DNA of 64,000 nt from Agroathelia rolfsii (lineage: Eukaryota; Basidiomycota; Agaricomycetes; Amylocorticiales; Amylocorticiaceae), in the NCBI GenBank assembly GCA_018343915.1, contig JABRWF010000004.1, forward strand, positions 2,046,001-2,110,000, written 5' to 3'. The position numbers and the translations under genes are program-made. Below are positions 50,632-62,936 of this stretch, piece after piece. Position 1 is the first letter of the stretch. Every line of letters begins with the position of its first letter. The notes under the pieces were generated by a model. That model was not told the origin of the DNA. It was given only the letters and a program-made list of their open reading frames with translations, and searched no databases.

Positions 50632-52491
50632 CTAGCTATACACGACTTGGTATATGTTAAATGTAAGGCTGCACAAAAAAATCAGCACAAAAAATAATAT
50701 ATATATATATATTGCAACCACCCACCAAAAGATGAAGACAAGACCACCATAGATAGCTAGTCCAAGCGCAGCTCTATTCAAAGATTTGCTGGCCTCCGGA
50801 TCATCGCGTGTCAGCTTCCAGTAGAGAAGTCCAGGGAGGATAAACGAAATCGTTGTCGAGCCCGTCGAGCCCACAAATGCGAGAACTATAGTGGGATGGT
50901 TAAGACTAGCGTCGTCAGGCACAACATTCATGATGGGAATATACCTAATTTGAGGTCATCGACAAAGTACGCAATCATGAAACCAGCACCGATAATGCTC
51001 GAAGTGAGCAGTAGGTGCTTCAACGGCGTCATGTCAGTCGTGGCATGGTCTAAGTCAACCGTGTTCTCATCCTCATCCTCATCATCCGAAGAATAAGTTT
51101 TCGGTGGGACGGGAGCACCCGCGTGGAAAACCTTGTCAAGGCAGTTACGGCAAGGGTGAACCTGTAGAGGGTAGGAGAACAGGACAAGGATTACAATAGC
51201 TAACTGTCCAATCGCAATGAAGAGCGACGTCGAGGGATACATGGCAATGATATTTGCTCCAACCTATGGATCAAAGAATGAGAATTAAGAATGATAGTGT
51301 CTAACATATACCAACCTTTGAGCCAAAAGTCAGATAACCAAAGACTGCAATAACCTCATAAGTGAGCGTCGCCGAGCCAATAGACGTCCCAATAACAAGG
51401 TTCATTCTACGTTGCGTATTGCTCTTGATCTCATTAAAGATGGGGAAAAGCTAGAGAAACGACCGTCAATTCATGCCCTTCTCATCTTCATTGAAGGCTT
51501 ACATTCTGTGCGCAGGTGAATGCAAAGACTTGTACGGGGAAATTGGAGATAAAACTAGGTGTAAAGTGAATGATTCGGACCTCGCCGCGCTCGGGTGTCC
51601 CCTCCAGAGGATTGAAATAGCATGTAATGACGATTACGACCAAGTAAGCTGTATCGTCGCCTTATCAAGCACTGTTTCCGTGAACACTCTAAGTGACTCA
51701 CCAACGGAAAATAGAGCAATATAGCTCGTGTGCCTTAGACTATCCAACCTTCTCAAGAAAGCAAGAGGTACCAGGACAATCATGAATAGTGTAATCCAGT
51801 TCCTCCCTGAGAGTGCCCACGCCGGCGGCTCGGAGAGACTTATGTCATGATACAGGGATGTCACCACGTTGGGCATCAAGCCTTTGATAATGATCAAGTA
51901 GCTGCCCATAGATAAGTTACAAGCTCAAAGCGTGTCCTGCCACCTGCTTACCTGATAGATACGCCAAAGCACTTGATAGCAATAGCTGCATCAAAAAACA
52001 CGGCAGCCTTGGGGAACGTTAATTGGGAAACCGCATAAAACGAAGAGCGCCGATGAGGGGTATATCTTGCGGACAGAGAGAGAAGATAAAGCCCAAATGC
52101 AGCAACAGATCCGGAGAATATGCATGTGATGACTCCAGGCAGGATACCAGCAGATGCCATAGCCTGACATGGAATCCTGTTAGGTAAATAACAGCAAGAT
52201 ATTGAGGAGTTGGCATACCAGAGGGAACGTGAGCATTCCTAGTAGAATACATATCAACTAACGACCGCGGACTTCCATGCGTATTGTGAACATACCAGAA
52301 CCAATGATAGTATTGCTCAGGTTGCTAACACAGCTGACTATGGTCGCGGTGCCATCATGTTGAGAGTCTTGCCTTTGAGTAGCATCAGTACCAAGCAAAG
52401 CACTGTCTTCGCCTGTATTTGTTTCGTATGGAGGGTCTGTATTGTCATGGCTGGTAGTGCCAGTGCCTGTACTGCCGTATGGCTGCACCAT
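50632..52491 (-). CDS. Vacuolar-type amino-acid transporter (AVT / SLC38 family)
   Basis: Multi-spanning permease of the amino acid/auxin permease family, about 460-470 residues over eight or so exons, likely in the vacuolar membrane. An acidic, Ser/Thr-rich cytosolic N-terminus (MVQPYGSTGTG...) precedes NLSNTIIGSGM, the conserved first helix break. Further family blocks are LTFPLAMASAGILPGVI, IAIKCFGVSISYLIIIKGL, FTCAQNLFPIFNEIKSN and SYPLQVHPCRNCLDKV. A long acidic loop (SSDDEDEDENTVD) separates later helices. The last helix ends LTFNIYQVVYS after an intron holding an AT repeat at 50697-50713. The layout is most like yeast AVT5/6/7, which export amino acids from the vacuole; direction of transport is inference. 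Confidence 0.87.
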
Positions 52492-53313
52492 CTCGATGTA
52501 CTCGGGAGAAGTAATGGTGGAACGCTAAGACTATATAAGACTCGAGGGTCCTTCCAGGACGCTAGTCGTCAAGTTTGCCTGTTAATTTGCTAAGAAGATA
52601 AGTGAGGAACAACAAGACTCTACCAGTATCTGTAAATGAGCTAGTCAACTCTACTGCTAGGGCTGGCAATAGGCGAGAGTGACTTGATCCGAGCCTGGCC
52701 TGAATGATCGTCGGAAGCAATGCGATATTGTTACATAAGCTCTGTCATCAAGTCCTGCGATAGCCCGGTAATTTCACTCGGTTTTTCCTTCCCATTTTTT
52801 TCTTCTTCTTCTCGTCCACAAGCCGTCTGCAGGAGCACACTGGCCTAGTCGCAGCACGCCACGTACAGTCCCCGACACCCTTACTTGGGGTGTCCTTGCA
52901 TTTCTTTTGGTGCAACGTGCTATCAGTTAAGCTCTTGGCACCTGTGAATCGCAGCTGCAGTCATCAATTCAGCAAACAAAATACAACCCCCCCCCCTCTC
53001 TGGTTTGTCTAACATTATAATAGTTATATACCCTTTCGTCTACTTGTTGTCCATTGAGATTTTATACATATTTGTGAGTCATGCCCCCATTTTGAGTTAT
53101 TTTTCTGGGGCCTATCTCCATATATGATGATTTGCTCGATATTTGCACGTCAGTCTGAGCGCTCACAGCCTTTACGCTGCGTATGCATAAGATGCCAACA
53201 ACGCATTACTGATCCCATCTAAATATCTGCATTACTTGCCTTGCTCGCTTTCTTACCTCCTTTCCTAGGCTCTTATTCTCCTTCCCCCATCTTGCTGATC
53301 TCTATTTGGCACC
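52492..53313. other. Divergent promoter region between transporter and ELMO genes
   Basis: About 820 bp separate two divergent starts. CT-rich stretches near 52785-52815 and 53220-53300 and a C-run near 52987-52996 are present. No reading frame is supported. Confidence 0.4.
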
Positions 53314-56300
53314 ATGACCACTACATCCTACGGGGAGACCTCCCGCGGATCACCAACCCTCTCAGCTGCGGCTAATGCGGTGGGAGGCCCCGTTCGCGGC
53401 CCTCCCGCTCCTTCGTCGTACACCCCCCATCAGGCCAGCAAAGCAGGAGTCATCCCTACGAACACCGTCTCATACAAGGACGGTGTTGTACGGACACGCA
53501 TCGATCCCGTCCTGCCAGTGAGCGATGTTATCCGCCAGTTGTGCTCCAGCCTGCACCTCCAGGACCCCCCGACAAGGTTCGCACTGAGAGATGAGACGGA
53601 TGAGTTGGTGACGAATGAGAATCTGAGGAAGAAAATTAAGGCCAAGTCGAACCTCAAGTACGTAGAATATTGTACAACTATGGCTTTTTGGATTTCCATT
53701 TGCCGACGTGCGAGTATTTTTCTTCTTTGTGTGACATAGACTCGTCACCGCGCCGGCCATTGAAGCTGGGGAGATATTGATGAAAATAAAAGCTCGGGGG
53801 GATAAGCTGAAATATGCTCTCTTCTCTCTTCAGAAATATATCAAGGTAAGGACTCAAGCTTATTAGTACGGTTACCAAGTCAGCTTCATCCATTAGCGAT
53901 CTTTATAGGAGAAGGAATTTTCAGACGAGTTCCTCGCCAAGGGTGGTCTATCCGAACTAGTAAACGTCATCGAGATTGGGACCGGTAACACCCTCGCTGT
54001 AAGCGTCCTCGCAATCACTCATTCAGTCCTCCAAGTCACTAACCCTCGTTCTATCTAGTACGCCCTCACATCCTTACAGAACCTCATGGAGCACCCTTAC
54101 GGCTGGTCCACGCTCGACGAACAGTTCATCGCACGAATAGTCCAAATACTCTCCTCCCCTGCTTCGCTCATCAACGTCTGCCGCCCCGCCACGGCCATAC
54201 TCAAGAGATTGGTCGAGGCAGATCCTAATCACGAGCCCAGTGTTGCCTCTTCCAGTACTGCTGCCGCCGCCGCGACTGGCCCAAACGCCCGAAGACGGAC
54301 ATACATACCCGTGGACTCGGTATACAGATACGGTTTCGATGTTGTGTTTCATCAAATGCGCCAGGAAGAAACGATGCTCGATACGGTTGTGCATAGGTTA
54401 TCAAGCCCAGAGACGGCGATGGCATTGAATAGGTGGGGCGGATCTTTATTTAGTTGTCTATCAGTCGACTATGCTGATCGATGTGCGGACCAGCCTGAAT
54501 TTAATTAACTCGCTCTTATCCCATGCAAGCGACGCGAAATGGTCGGAGTTCATAGCCGCGCTAGACGAAAAGTTCCACGCTCGCAAGGCTGTCATCGTAA
54601 GTTGTTCTTTCCTCTCTGCGGCACTTTCAGGTAATATATTTAATGCGCGTTCAATAGGCTCTCATGTCGTCTCATGCCTCTGATGACCTCCGCTCAAGCA
54701 TCCTAGACTTCCAAGCCAACATGGTCAAAGTTGCCTTCCGCAAGAAGAACACATTCGTTGACCCCGACACGGATGTAGCACATCGTGACGCGCTCGACTA
54801 TATCTGGAGGGCGAGCAAACTGGGATACGATTACGATCTTGATGAACGGAATCTGCCGATTAAGTGGCGCCTGCTTGGGTTTGAGAGCGAGGATGTGATG
54901 CAAGAGTTTAGTGAGGTGGGCGTGTTAGGCTTGGATTGCTTGGTGGGTGGGATGCCATCGTTCTAGCTCTTCCTAAACTTGACTTTGGATATGCATGTGT
55001 ATAGTATGCTTTTGTGTTGAGCGATCCGGACAACTTTGCAAAGGTGCGTTGATGCGGTTTGTGTTAAAGGATGCTTGAGCGAAGGAGAATAACGCGCCAC
55101 TACAGCTCGTAATTGAACAAAACAGCCGACAAATTCATCGTCGTTGTCCCATCGCCCAAGCCTCTAACGAAGTCACTGAAATACTTTCAGATCACTGGGC
55201 GATTTACGCACCAGTCTGTACGTGCTGTCCAAATTTTACCTCTATCCGATGTGGTGATAATAACAAGAAACGCGTGTAGACTCCGGGATGGGTTCATATC
55301 AGCCCCTATTCCTGAACATGTACAAAGTCCATACGCTCGCGCTGTTATTCTTCCTTCGAATGTGGAATGAGAGCGGCGCTTCTGTAAATGATTTGAACAG
55401 AGTAGCCACATTGACGAGGAGCCAGTTAGTCATATTCCTTTTTTACTGCTTGCTTATGATGCCTAACATGAGTCAAACCCAAGGATCGAGGTGGCGCTTC
55501 GAGACGAACATTCACGCCCATGGCACGAGGTCCAGGCAGACTTCCTCGAATCTGAATATCGCGCAGTGCGAGACAGACAGATGCGCGAGCTCGAAGAGAA
55601 GGATGATGTGCTGACAAAGGCACCTGTTCGGTTAGGCTTGTTTACGTTTGAAAGCGAATCCAGAGAACTTATTGTTGGTGCATAATAGCAATCTCCGGCA
55701 AAGGCTCCTAAAAGAATCCTCTGAATTCGTCCGACAACAACGAATTCAGTGCCTCATGCAAGGCGCCTGGTTCGTCAACGCCGTTCCCTTCTCTTCCTCC
55801 TCGTCCGCAAATGTATCGTCGACGCGCAAACCATGGCGTTTCATGCGCCTTGACCACGCCCAAACCTACCTGCACTACGTTAACGCTTCGACAAAATTCC
55901 CCGTCCGCGCGGGAATCGAAGACTTGCCCGAACGGCTCGAGGTGGCGCTCATCCACGAGATCGCCGTCGGGACGTGCGCCGCGCCGCCACAGGTCATGGC
56001 GGTTCTCGATGCGCACGAACACGTACCCGCAGCCCCTGCGTCCGCGCCCTCGCCACTCAGCTTCTCCCTCCTCGCCGAGGAGGAAGGAAAAACGTTGGCA
56101 AATCTCGTGGCGACGGACGCGTCGCGTTGGGCAGATTGGACAGACGGGCTAAACTTACTCAGGAAGGATGGTGGTGGGCATGTGCAATCCCAGGAGACGG
56201 CCGAGTTTGTACAGGCCTTGACAGATATTGGGCTCAAGATTAAGCTGTTAGGTGAGATTTCTTTCTTTCTTTGTGGGATCAATTAAGTTCTTTTTCCTGA

Positions 56301-56426
56301 CCTTGCCTTTTTTTTTTTTTTGTTCTGGTAAAAGATCTGTCAGGTGAGATGGTCGACATACCGGTTGGCCTTACGGCAGGTCCGCCTCCTCCGCATAACG
56401 ACTTCTATTTCTCCGACGTATATTAA
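53314..56426 (+). CDS. ELMO/CED-12 family protein (engulfment and cell motility)
   Basis: Scaffold that in animals pairs with DOCK proteins to activate Rac; fungal homologues are presumed to act in polarity. About 740 residues over ten or more exons. The N-terminal region is a ubiquitin-like/GBD segment (ALRDETDELVTNENLRKKI). Armadillo-like repeats follow (FLAKGGLSELVNVIE, SLQNLMEHPYGW). The ELMO domain includes WRLLGFESEDVMQEF, YAFVLSDPDNFAK, VHTLALLFFLRMWNES and RDEHSRPWHEVQADF. A PH domain follows (LMQGAWFVNAVPF, RFMRLDH, YLHYVNAS), then a helix and a Pro-rich end, AGPPPPHNDFYFSDVY, the position where animal ELMOs bind DOCK SH3. I confirmed frame continuity across the main exon junctions. 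The start at 53314 (MTTTSYGET) sits after a CT-rich leader. Confidence 0.88.
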
Positions 56427-57236
56427 TTCTTATTCCCTCTTTCCCTCTCCTTTTATCCACTGCCCTTCATTTTTGTTTTATATCACTCCCCAAGTGGAGG
56501 GAGTCCTTCGATATGTTCAAGCTGTTAACCAGATGGCGTATATTTCGTTCATCTCTTCTTCTAGCGGCAACAAACGTGTAAGTTATCATATAGTATATTT
56601 AGTGAGAATGATCTCTTTGGAATACACATGCATATACTCTTTTTCATTTGCTGTCGACGGAAACAACGTATATGTCGTGGTCGTGTGTATATTTGTGTCA
56701 GCATTGTCGGGAGCCAGCTCAATCAGTAGACACTCGGTGGAAGATCTGTGCAAGCGAGGGCCCAAGCGAAAAAATTCAAAGAGGAATCTGGTAACAAAGA
56801 AAATCGATATACGAGCTCTCTTTGGATCAAGTACTAGAAAAAAAGCGGCCTTTCAAAGTACATGTCGGTGAGGGTGAACAAGAGACAAACTAAGGTATTT
56901 GTTATGAGTGGTAGTCCTAGTTTACGATATATGTAGTAAAAATGCAGTTGATGCAGGTGTGATATATGATTGCAGTTGATGCGTATGAGATTGGATGAGA
57001 TAAATAGAAGAGGCAGGATCCAAGAAGAAAATGCAGGTGTGTGAGAGGGGTGGGTCAGCAATGCAAGAGCGGATTTTTCTTGAAGATAGGAATGCAGGAA
57101 AAAGAAAAAAAAGGGGAGACTACGGGGGTTGAACCCGAAGTTGTAATGAATCAGAGAAGTCGGTCCAGTACAAGTGGATGGGGTTGAAGAGATAGTCAGA
57201 TGAAGATTGCAGTGTTAAGATCACGATCACTCATAT
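56427..57236. other. Convergent region between ELMO and MTHFR
   Basis: This holds the 3' flanks of two convergent genes. A frame at 56344-56871 is mostly the ELMO tail plus random sequence. A tRNA-like B-box with a nearby T-run occurs at about 57111-57138 on the minus strand, but no tRNA can be folded from it. Confidence 0.35.
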
Positions 57237-59494
57237 CTATACCGTTCCGTTCACGCCGTTGAGCATAACGCCATTGGTGCCATATCCGAGTTGCGCGGCA
57301 GCAGCGTAGAAAGGCTTGAAGATCGCATCGGTATTTTGGAAGTCGTTATGGACTACGTTCACAAGCGAGTAGGTATCCATCATGTTCGAAATGACCGCCT
57401 TTGAAGGTGAGTCGGCGTCATAAAAGTTGGCCCATTGTTGGCCGAGTTCAAAGGCTTCATCCTGTTGTACGCCATTTCCTGTTAGTTGTGGTATTTCGAA
57501 CGACAAAGCGCTATCTCATCCGTACCTTCCATGCCATGAAGCTCACAGCCTCGACGATCGTGGGCTGCACGATCTCCTTGCCGGGGAAGACACCCCAGGT
57601 GACGGCATTAGGACCCTCGGAGCGCGTGTTGGTCCTGAGATCACCGCGCTTGTCGATGACATAGTAGGTGATGTTGCTGTCCTTCTTGAGGTGCATCAAA
57701 AGCACCTCCAGCAGTTCAGGGTTGACAAAGAATTCCAGGTAAGCCTGTGTACCATTGTCACCTGTGAGCACGAAAAAAGTAGGGAACGAGAAATGGTGTG
57801 GCGCCTTACCTTTTGGTATACATAGCCGTTACTTGGCCCCCATCCGTGGATTGGGTCATCACTACGAGCACCGTTGACCGCTGGCTGCGAGTTGATGGTC
57901 AAGAACCCAAGCTCGTTGATCTTAGCCAGGTGAGACGCGATCACTCTCGTCTCGGCCGACGGTGCTTGGTCAGACCACGGCAGAGCTTTGAGGTCGCCCA
58001 CACAGAATCGGCTGAAGAGATGGTACACGTCGGTGGCGCTGGTCGGGTGACCCCAGAGCTTGAGAGCGTCTTCTTTCTAATGATAGAAATGTGGAGTTTT
58101 AGGGGAAGTAACGCCGGAAGACAATTACCAAAAGAATGCAAACTCACCGATTGCTTGATCCAGACGCCGTACCCGTCCAGTTCGCCGTATGCAGGACTGC
58201 GAGAATCACCAAAGCGGCCGTTGGGGTACTCGTCCCAGTTCTCAGTGCGTGAAATGTAAGACTTGGTGCGGTTTGCCCAGAAGATGGGACGAATGGTTTC
58301 TTGTCGTCTGTTGGGCGTAAGACTCTGTATAACAAATGTTCATGCCATGATTGGAATATGTAGGTAAAGAATACGCACTTGTCTCCAAGGCAGGGGCTTA
58401 ATAGTCTCTACTCTTGGCACGAGGTTCAGCTCCTCAAGCAACATCTTAGTGCCCTTTTCCAGGTTCATGGTGTAAAAGTGTAGTCCACGGATACCGATGT
58501 CCTCTTGGAGAATCCTACGACACATGTCCGCCACGAGCTTGGTGCCAATCTCTCTCACCTTCTCATCGTTGTTCTTATGTGGCTCGAGAGCATCCAAGAA
58601 GGACTGGGGGATCTTTGTCTGTGCCAAGCTCGTCGCGCGCTGGAATCCATTCCAAGTCTGAATGGGCGCAATGCCAGGCACGATCGGGATCGTGATGCCC
58701 GCTGCACGGATTTCACGCACCCATTGGATGAAGAGTTCGACGTCGTAGAACATCTGCGTGAAAATGAAACTGACGCCCTCGTCAATCTTCTCCTTAAGCC
58801 ATTTGTACTCTTGCTGACGCTCTTCGAGGGGGAGCAGAACTTGCTGTGGGAAGCCTGCGACAGCGATGTCGAAATAGTCGTCGTACTCCCCATGGATATG
58901 TCGCACGAGATCGATGCCATGCACGAAGCCACCCTCAACGGCGGACCACTCGTCCTGGCCCTGAGGAGGGTCGCCGCGCAAGGCAAGAACATTGCGGCAT
59001 CCGTGCTTTTTGGCATCCTATATATTTCGTGAATAAAATCTGATTAACTAAGGAAGAGCAAAGAGTGTGATCATAAACTTACACGGAGTGCAATGTCGAC
59101 CTTCTCCTTGGGCATGTTGGTGCATGTGAGGTGCATGCACGTTTCGATGCCGATCAGGCTCTGGCATGTCTTGACCATCTCGCTGGTAAGGTCAGAGGTT
59201 CTGCCACCGGCGTTCCTATTGCGATTTGGGATTAGTTTTCAAGACAGGGATATGGTATGTGAGGAAGATCGCACCATGTAATATCAATAAATTCGGGACC
59301 CAGTGCGCGCATGCGCTCTATACGGTCTAGGAGATTTTGGAGGCCCTGTCAAGAGCGAGGTTTGGCTTAGGGGTACGATTAGACACCAAGACACAAGCAT
59401 AGCACACCTGAGCCGTGCGAGGGGGAAAGTACTCGAAAGACCACCAGACACGATCTTCCTTGTGGGCCTGCTCAATTTTTTGGCTGATTCTCAT
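57237..59494 (-). CDS. MET13: Methylenetetrahydrofolate reductase
   Basis: Flavoenzyme reducing 5,10-methylene-THF to 5-methyl-THF, the methyl donor for methionine synthesis; cytosolic. About 630 residues over nine or so exons. The N-terminal TIM barrel shows [20 protein letters not shown] (FEYFPP is the hallmark), [51 protein letters not shown] and [13 protein letters not shown]. The catalytic Glu lies in FEYFPP. The eukaryote-specific C-terminal regulatory domain is present ([49 protein letters not shown]) and ends [10 protein letters not shown]. The start [14 protein letters not shown] at 59494 gives full length. All hallmark segments are intact. Confidence 0.94.
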
Positions 59495-59856
59495 GATGGA
59501 TTATTAAAAAGAGTTTAAAAAGAAGAATAAACGGGATGTAGTGTTTTTGTGGTCGTCTGAGAGGTCGTGAGAGGTCAGAGGAGAGTGGGGAAGGGGCAAA
59601 TGGAAATCGTATAATGAGACACAAAAATGGGGGCAATTTGATTGTGGTCCGGACCGTGACTCAAACAGGTTTATATCGCACCATTTCGGCCGCGAGGCGT
59701 CTTGCTTTCGCATAATAATTCTGAAACAAAACGTGTTCACATTGCTTGTTACACAGCGGGCACTAATACATAAAACATGCAAACGGTTCACGCGTGCATT
59801 GCCGTAGCCTTACTAGTGCTGTCGATCTTGGCAATAGCGTGGGGTATAAACAAGGG
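59495..59856. other. MTHFR promoter region
   Basis: This non-coding stretch lies between MTHFR and the DUF202 gene, both on the minus strand. A perfect 10-bp palindrome GGTCCGGACC lies at about 59645-59654, some 150 bp upstream of the MTHFR start. It could be a zinc-cluster-type binding site, but this is unproven. Confidence 0.35.
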
Positions 59857-60373
59857 TCATAATGCATTGGGGTCTACCAAAAGAACAATACATGTCGTGA
59901 AGATAATGGCAGCGACAACAAAAAGTAGGGAGAGATACATCCTAGAAGAAAAAAAATGACATGAGAGGATAGTATGGGACGAGAAAAGCAATGAGGCAGC
60001 GCACTGGTTTTTAGGCAGGAATGCCTTTCTGCAACTCATGGCTTTGGTCAGAGTCCGGAAATGCCAGTACCCTGCAACCAAAGCCGCCAGTCCTGCTGCA
60101 GTTTGAAGCGACGCCATGGGAAGACCAAACTTCCTGTTGACGTGTCCGTCTGTGCCATTATCACTATCTGCATCTGGCTCAGGTAGTCTGGCACGCAGGA
60201 TCACGGACGAGGAGAGGAGCATGAGCAGCAGTGCTAGTCGGGTATGGGACAAAAACTAGTGATATTAGTCAATCATGATGCATCATAGGTCAAAAGGAAA
60301 GTGCTCAAACGTTTCTCTCCAGCATGCAAAAGTCCCTGGCATTGCTGCCGACGTTGACCAAGACCGAGGGCAT
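59857..60373 (-). CDS. DUF202-domain small membrane protein
   Basis: Small protein of the DUF202 family, about 125-145 residues, with three predicted membrane helices. The first exon (MPSVLVNVGSNARDFCMLER, then N) joins at a GTTTGAG donor to FLSHTRLALLLMLLSSSVIL, giving the family hallmark NARDFCMLERNFLxHT followed by helix 1. Helix 2 is MASLQTAAGLAALVAGYWHF. Helix 3 is MYLSLLFVVAAIIFTTCIVL, ending VDPNAL. A second intron (donor GTGCGC, acceptor TTCTAG) probably joins LPKNQ to MYLSL; reading through is also in frame. Function of fungal DUF202 proteins is unknown, though a related fold occurs in vacuolar polyphosphate-synthase subunits. The start ATG is at 60371-60373 on the minus strand. Confidence 0.75.
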
Positions 60374-60688
60374 AACCTGAGTGTTTACTTATTGATACTG
60401 GAGCTGAGGTGTTACATGCCCTGTGTTATCATGACATCGAAGCATCCAATGAAAATCCGGAAGAAGCGTAATTAATGACGTAATCAGAAACATGGTATCA
60501 CGTGACTCGTGGCCAGGCGATGGTTCAACTTCGCCGTTTGCATCTTGTTCTTGTTCCACCACTCAAGTCCATCCGCATTCCTTTTGCATGGTTTTCTGTT
60601 AACGCAAAGGCGCCCATTCTCTACGCCTCGACGCCCGTAACGACCCGCAAATTTTATCCGACTCTCTTTTCACTCCTCAAGATTACCC
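60374..60688. promoter_or_regulatory. Divergent promoter, DUF202 gene and MGFLKR gene
   Basis: About 315 bp separate the two divergent starts. No clear TATA box is seen for either gene. The right part (60540-60680) is CT-rich, like other leaders here. Confidence 0.4.
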
Positions 60689-62936
60689 ATGGGATTTTTG
60701 AAACGACTGTTCTCTATCGGCACCAAGAATGGCAAGAAGGAACGAAAGCAATATGATAGGCCTTCCCTGCCCCCAGCTATCCTCGAGTACCCCGTCACAT
60801 CTCCAGAAGATGCTGAAAGGGTACGTGTATCATGTCCACAGCATCAAATCCTCGTGCTGAACGACTCTCCTAGGTTTCAAACCACCTCTTGAGGTCTTCG
60901 TCGAAAAGATTCGCCGTCGTCTCCGAGCTTGATTGCGCTTCCCTGCCTCCGATTCGTGAGTATCTAAAGCTCTTAGAGCCTCTTTTATTTTCTAATGCAA
61001 CCAAACAGCCCATCCGATCGACCGGGTGGTTAACCCAGCTTCCATGTCCAGAGCTAGCCTAGCCAGTACTACCCATCTTAGCACCATGACTAGCACATAT
61101 CGAGTGAAAGTTGGGCCTCGTGTTCGTCACACCTCTACCGAGTTCCCAATGTCATACACCGGATCTGTCTCATCCCCGTCTTTGCCTCTTACTGGAAGCG
61201 TCAACGGTAATCAGCTCCCATTACCCGCCGATAAACGAGATTCCTATCACGATCTTGCCTTGCGCTCCAACCCTTCTGTCGCAAGCTTGTTGAACATGTA
61301 TGATGAACACGGCTGCCTCGACTCACATGCTTTCTCGGCATCTGCTAATTCACCCGAGAACTCGTGCGCCGCTACTGAGATTGCCGCCGACGAGTCCGTA
61401 GCTGAATCATATAAATGCACTGACAACGAGCGTGCTCAGCTGCCTCGCTCGGGATCAACGCTCAGACAGCTCCTTGGGGCTGATGCTAACACCCTCAATA
61501 GCACTGCTGTAGGCGATATATCATGGGCCGATAAACTGCTGGAGTAAGTATTAGTATACGTTCTTGCCCCTGTTGTGTTACTGACGAGGAGGTTGATATA
61601 GACAACAATCGGACTCTTCAGAAGACTCTGCTTACCTCCCGACACCACTTGACACTCGTTTTCCTCACTCTCCTTCAGCTTCACAATCTGTTTTGAACAT
61701 GGCTTTGTCCCCTGAGATCCCCAATAATACTACCTTTTTCTCCGAATTTTCTCACCAAACTTCAGCCCAACACCCGATCTTTTCTTCCCTCGAGGTCGAG
61801 TTCAGTGGTGCCGTCGCAGGTACAGACGAGAACGAGAGTTCTACTCAGTTTGTCTTTTCGCCGTACACACCCAGCCCGTTCAATACCGTCGGCCCCCGAG
61901 CTTCCGTTGGACCTTATGGAGCTTCTGCAGCAAAAGATGCTTCCAGTCCGCCACGTGCAAGTCAGGTCTTTGGTTTTCTTCTGGACAAGAAATCCACTGC
62001 GCCATCTACGGTTGTAGATGATGCGCCTACTCCTCGCTCATCTCATTTTCCTGATGAGATCCAACTCTCTTCCGAGCGCAAGCAGACCTTAGGGCTCCCC
62101 TGTGAAGAGACACGTGGAGAACTCGAGGCCCGACGCGCAATGTCCTCGATGGGTGGCGCATACAACGATCCCTACTCTACCAGCGGAAACATGGCGCATC
62201 TCCAAGGCTCTATGAGGCTCAGACGAAGTCACAGTACCTCGGCCGCCGATATCCTTCGTGATGGTCCTGTCATGGGTCAAGCTTGTCTTCACGGTCCCAG
62301 GCCTGCCATCAGCTCGCTTCATCCTATGACTTACCAGCCTGTTGCTGATTTGGAGGGTGAGGAGGAGCAGTACGAACCCGTTGCTTCCACATCGAAGCAC
62401 GTTTCTCAGAGGGTTTCCATGTACCGGGCCTCAACACCCCCATCTTCGACGCACATGATATCGGACCCGTACACGCCCGATAACCGTCGTCGGACGTCCT
62501 CGACTGCGAGTGTGGTCGACTTTGAGTATGAAGAGTATGTTCCGCAGCATCCTGCGCCCAAACCACCTGCAAAGCGCACTTCGCACATCTCCGCTTCCAA
62601 GCGGCGTGGCAGTACGGTCGGAAAGGAAAATCCCACTATTGAGGAACATGGTATGTTCTTTTTTCTAGTCTATCATTGATAGATGGTTGGCTTATCAAAA
62701 TGCTTTCATAAGCTTCTTATAAACCACAATTGCCACCATTTGCTCCGTTCACGCCATTCCACCGCACCGTCCTTGGCAAGCATGGAGAGCGCTCCCCTAT
62801 GGCCTCTGCTCGCAACTCCAAGGACTATTCGGTTGATTCGGCGCCGTCAACACGAGACATCATGACCAGTATCCGAAACGCACGAAGGAGCATTATCAGG
62901 CAAAATATGACCCGATCCAGCAGCAAACTAAGATGA
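60689..62936 (+). CDS. Uncharacterised disordered protein with possible N-myristoylation
   Basis: About 690 residues over five or six exons; I recognise no domain. The N-terminus MGFLKRLFSIGTKNGKKERK has Gly at position 2 followed by a basic amphipathic stretch, as in proteins tethered to membranes by myristate and basic charge. The body is rich in Ser, Pro and Thr with many SP/TP sites (FSPYTPSPF, TPRSSHFP, RRSHSTSAADILRDG). A KPPAKR-type basic motif with HISASKRRGSTVGKEN lies near the end, and the C-terminus is RNARRSIIRQNMTRSSSKLR. A short folded segment may exist near residues 45-75 (HLLRSSSKRFAVVSELD). It looks like a phosphoregulated scaffold, which is inference. All exons read in frame and the ATG at 60689 is well placed. 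Confidence 0.75.

Noticed and set aside
57111..57138. tRNA-like B-box (GGTTCAACCCC on the minus strand) followed by a T-run
   Set aside because: No matching 5' acceptor strand, A-box or anticodon arm can be found within 150 bases, so it is at best a relic or chance match in the MTHFR 3' flank.
59645..59654. GGTCCGGACC palindrome upstream of MTHFR
   Set aside because: A single 10-bp palindrome is too short to support as a regulatory site on its own, so it is noted only as part of the promoter region.
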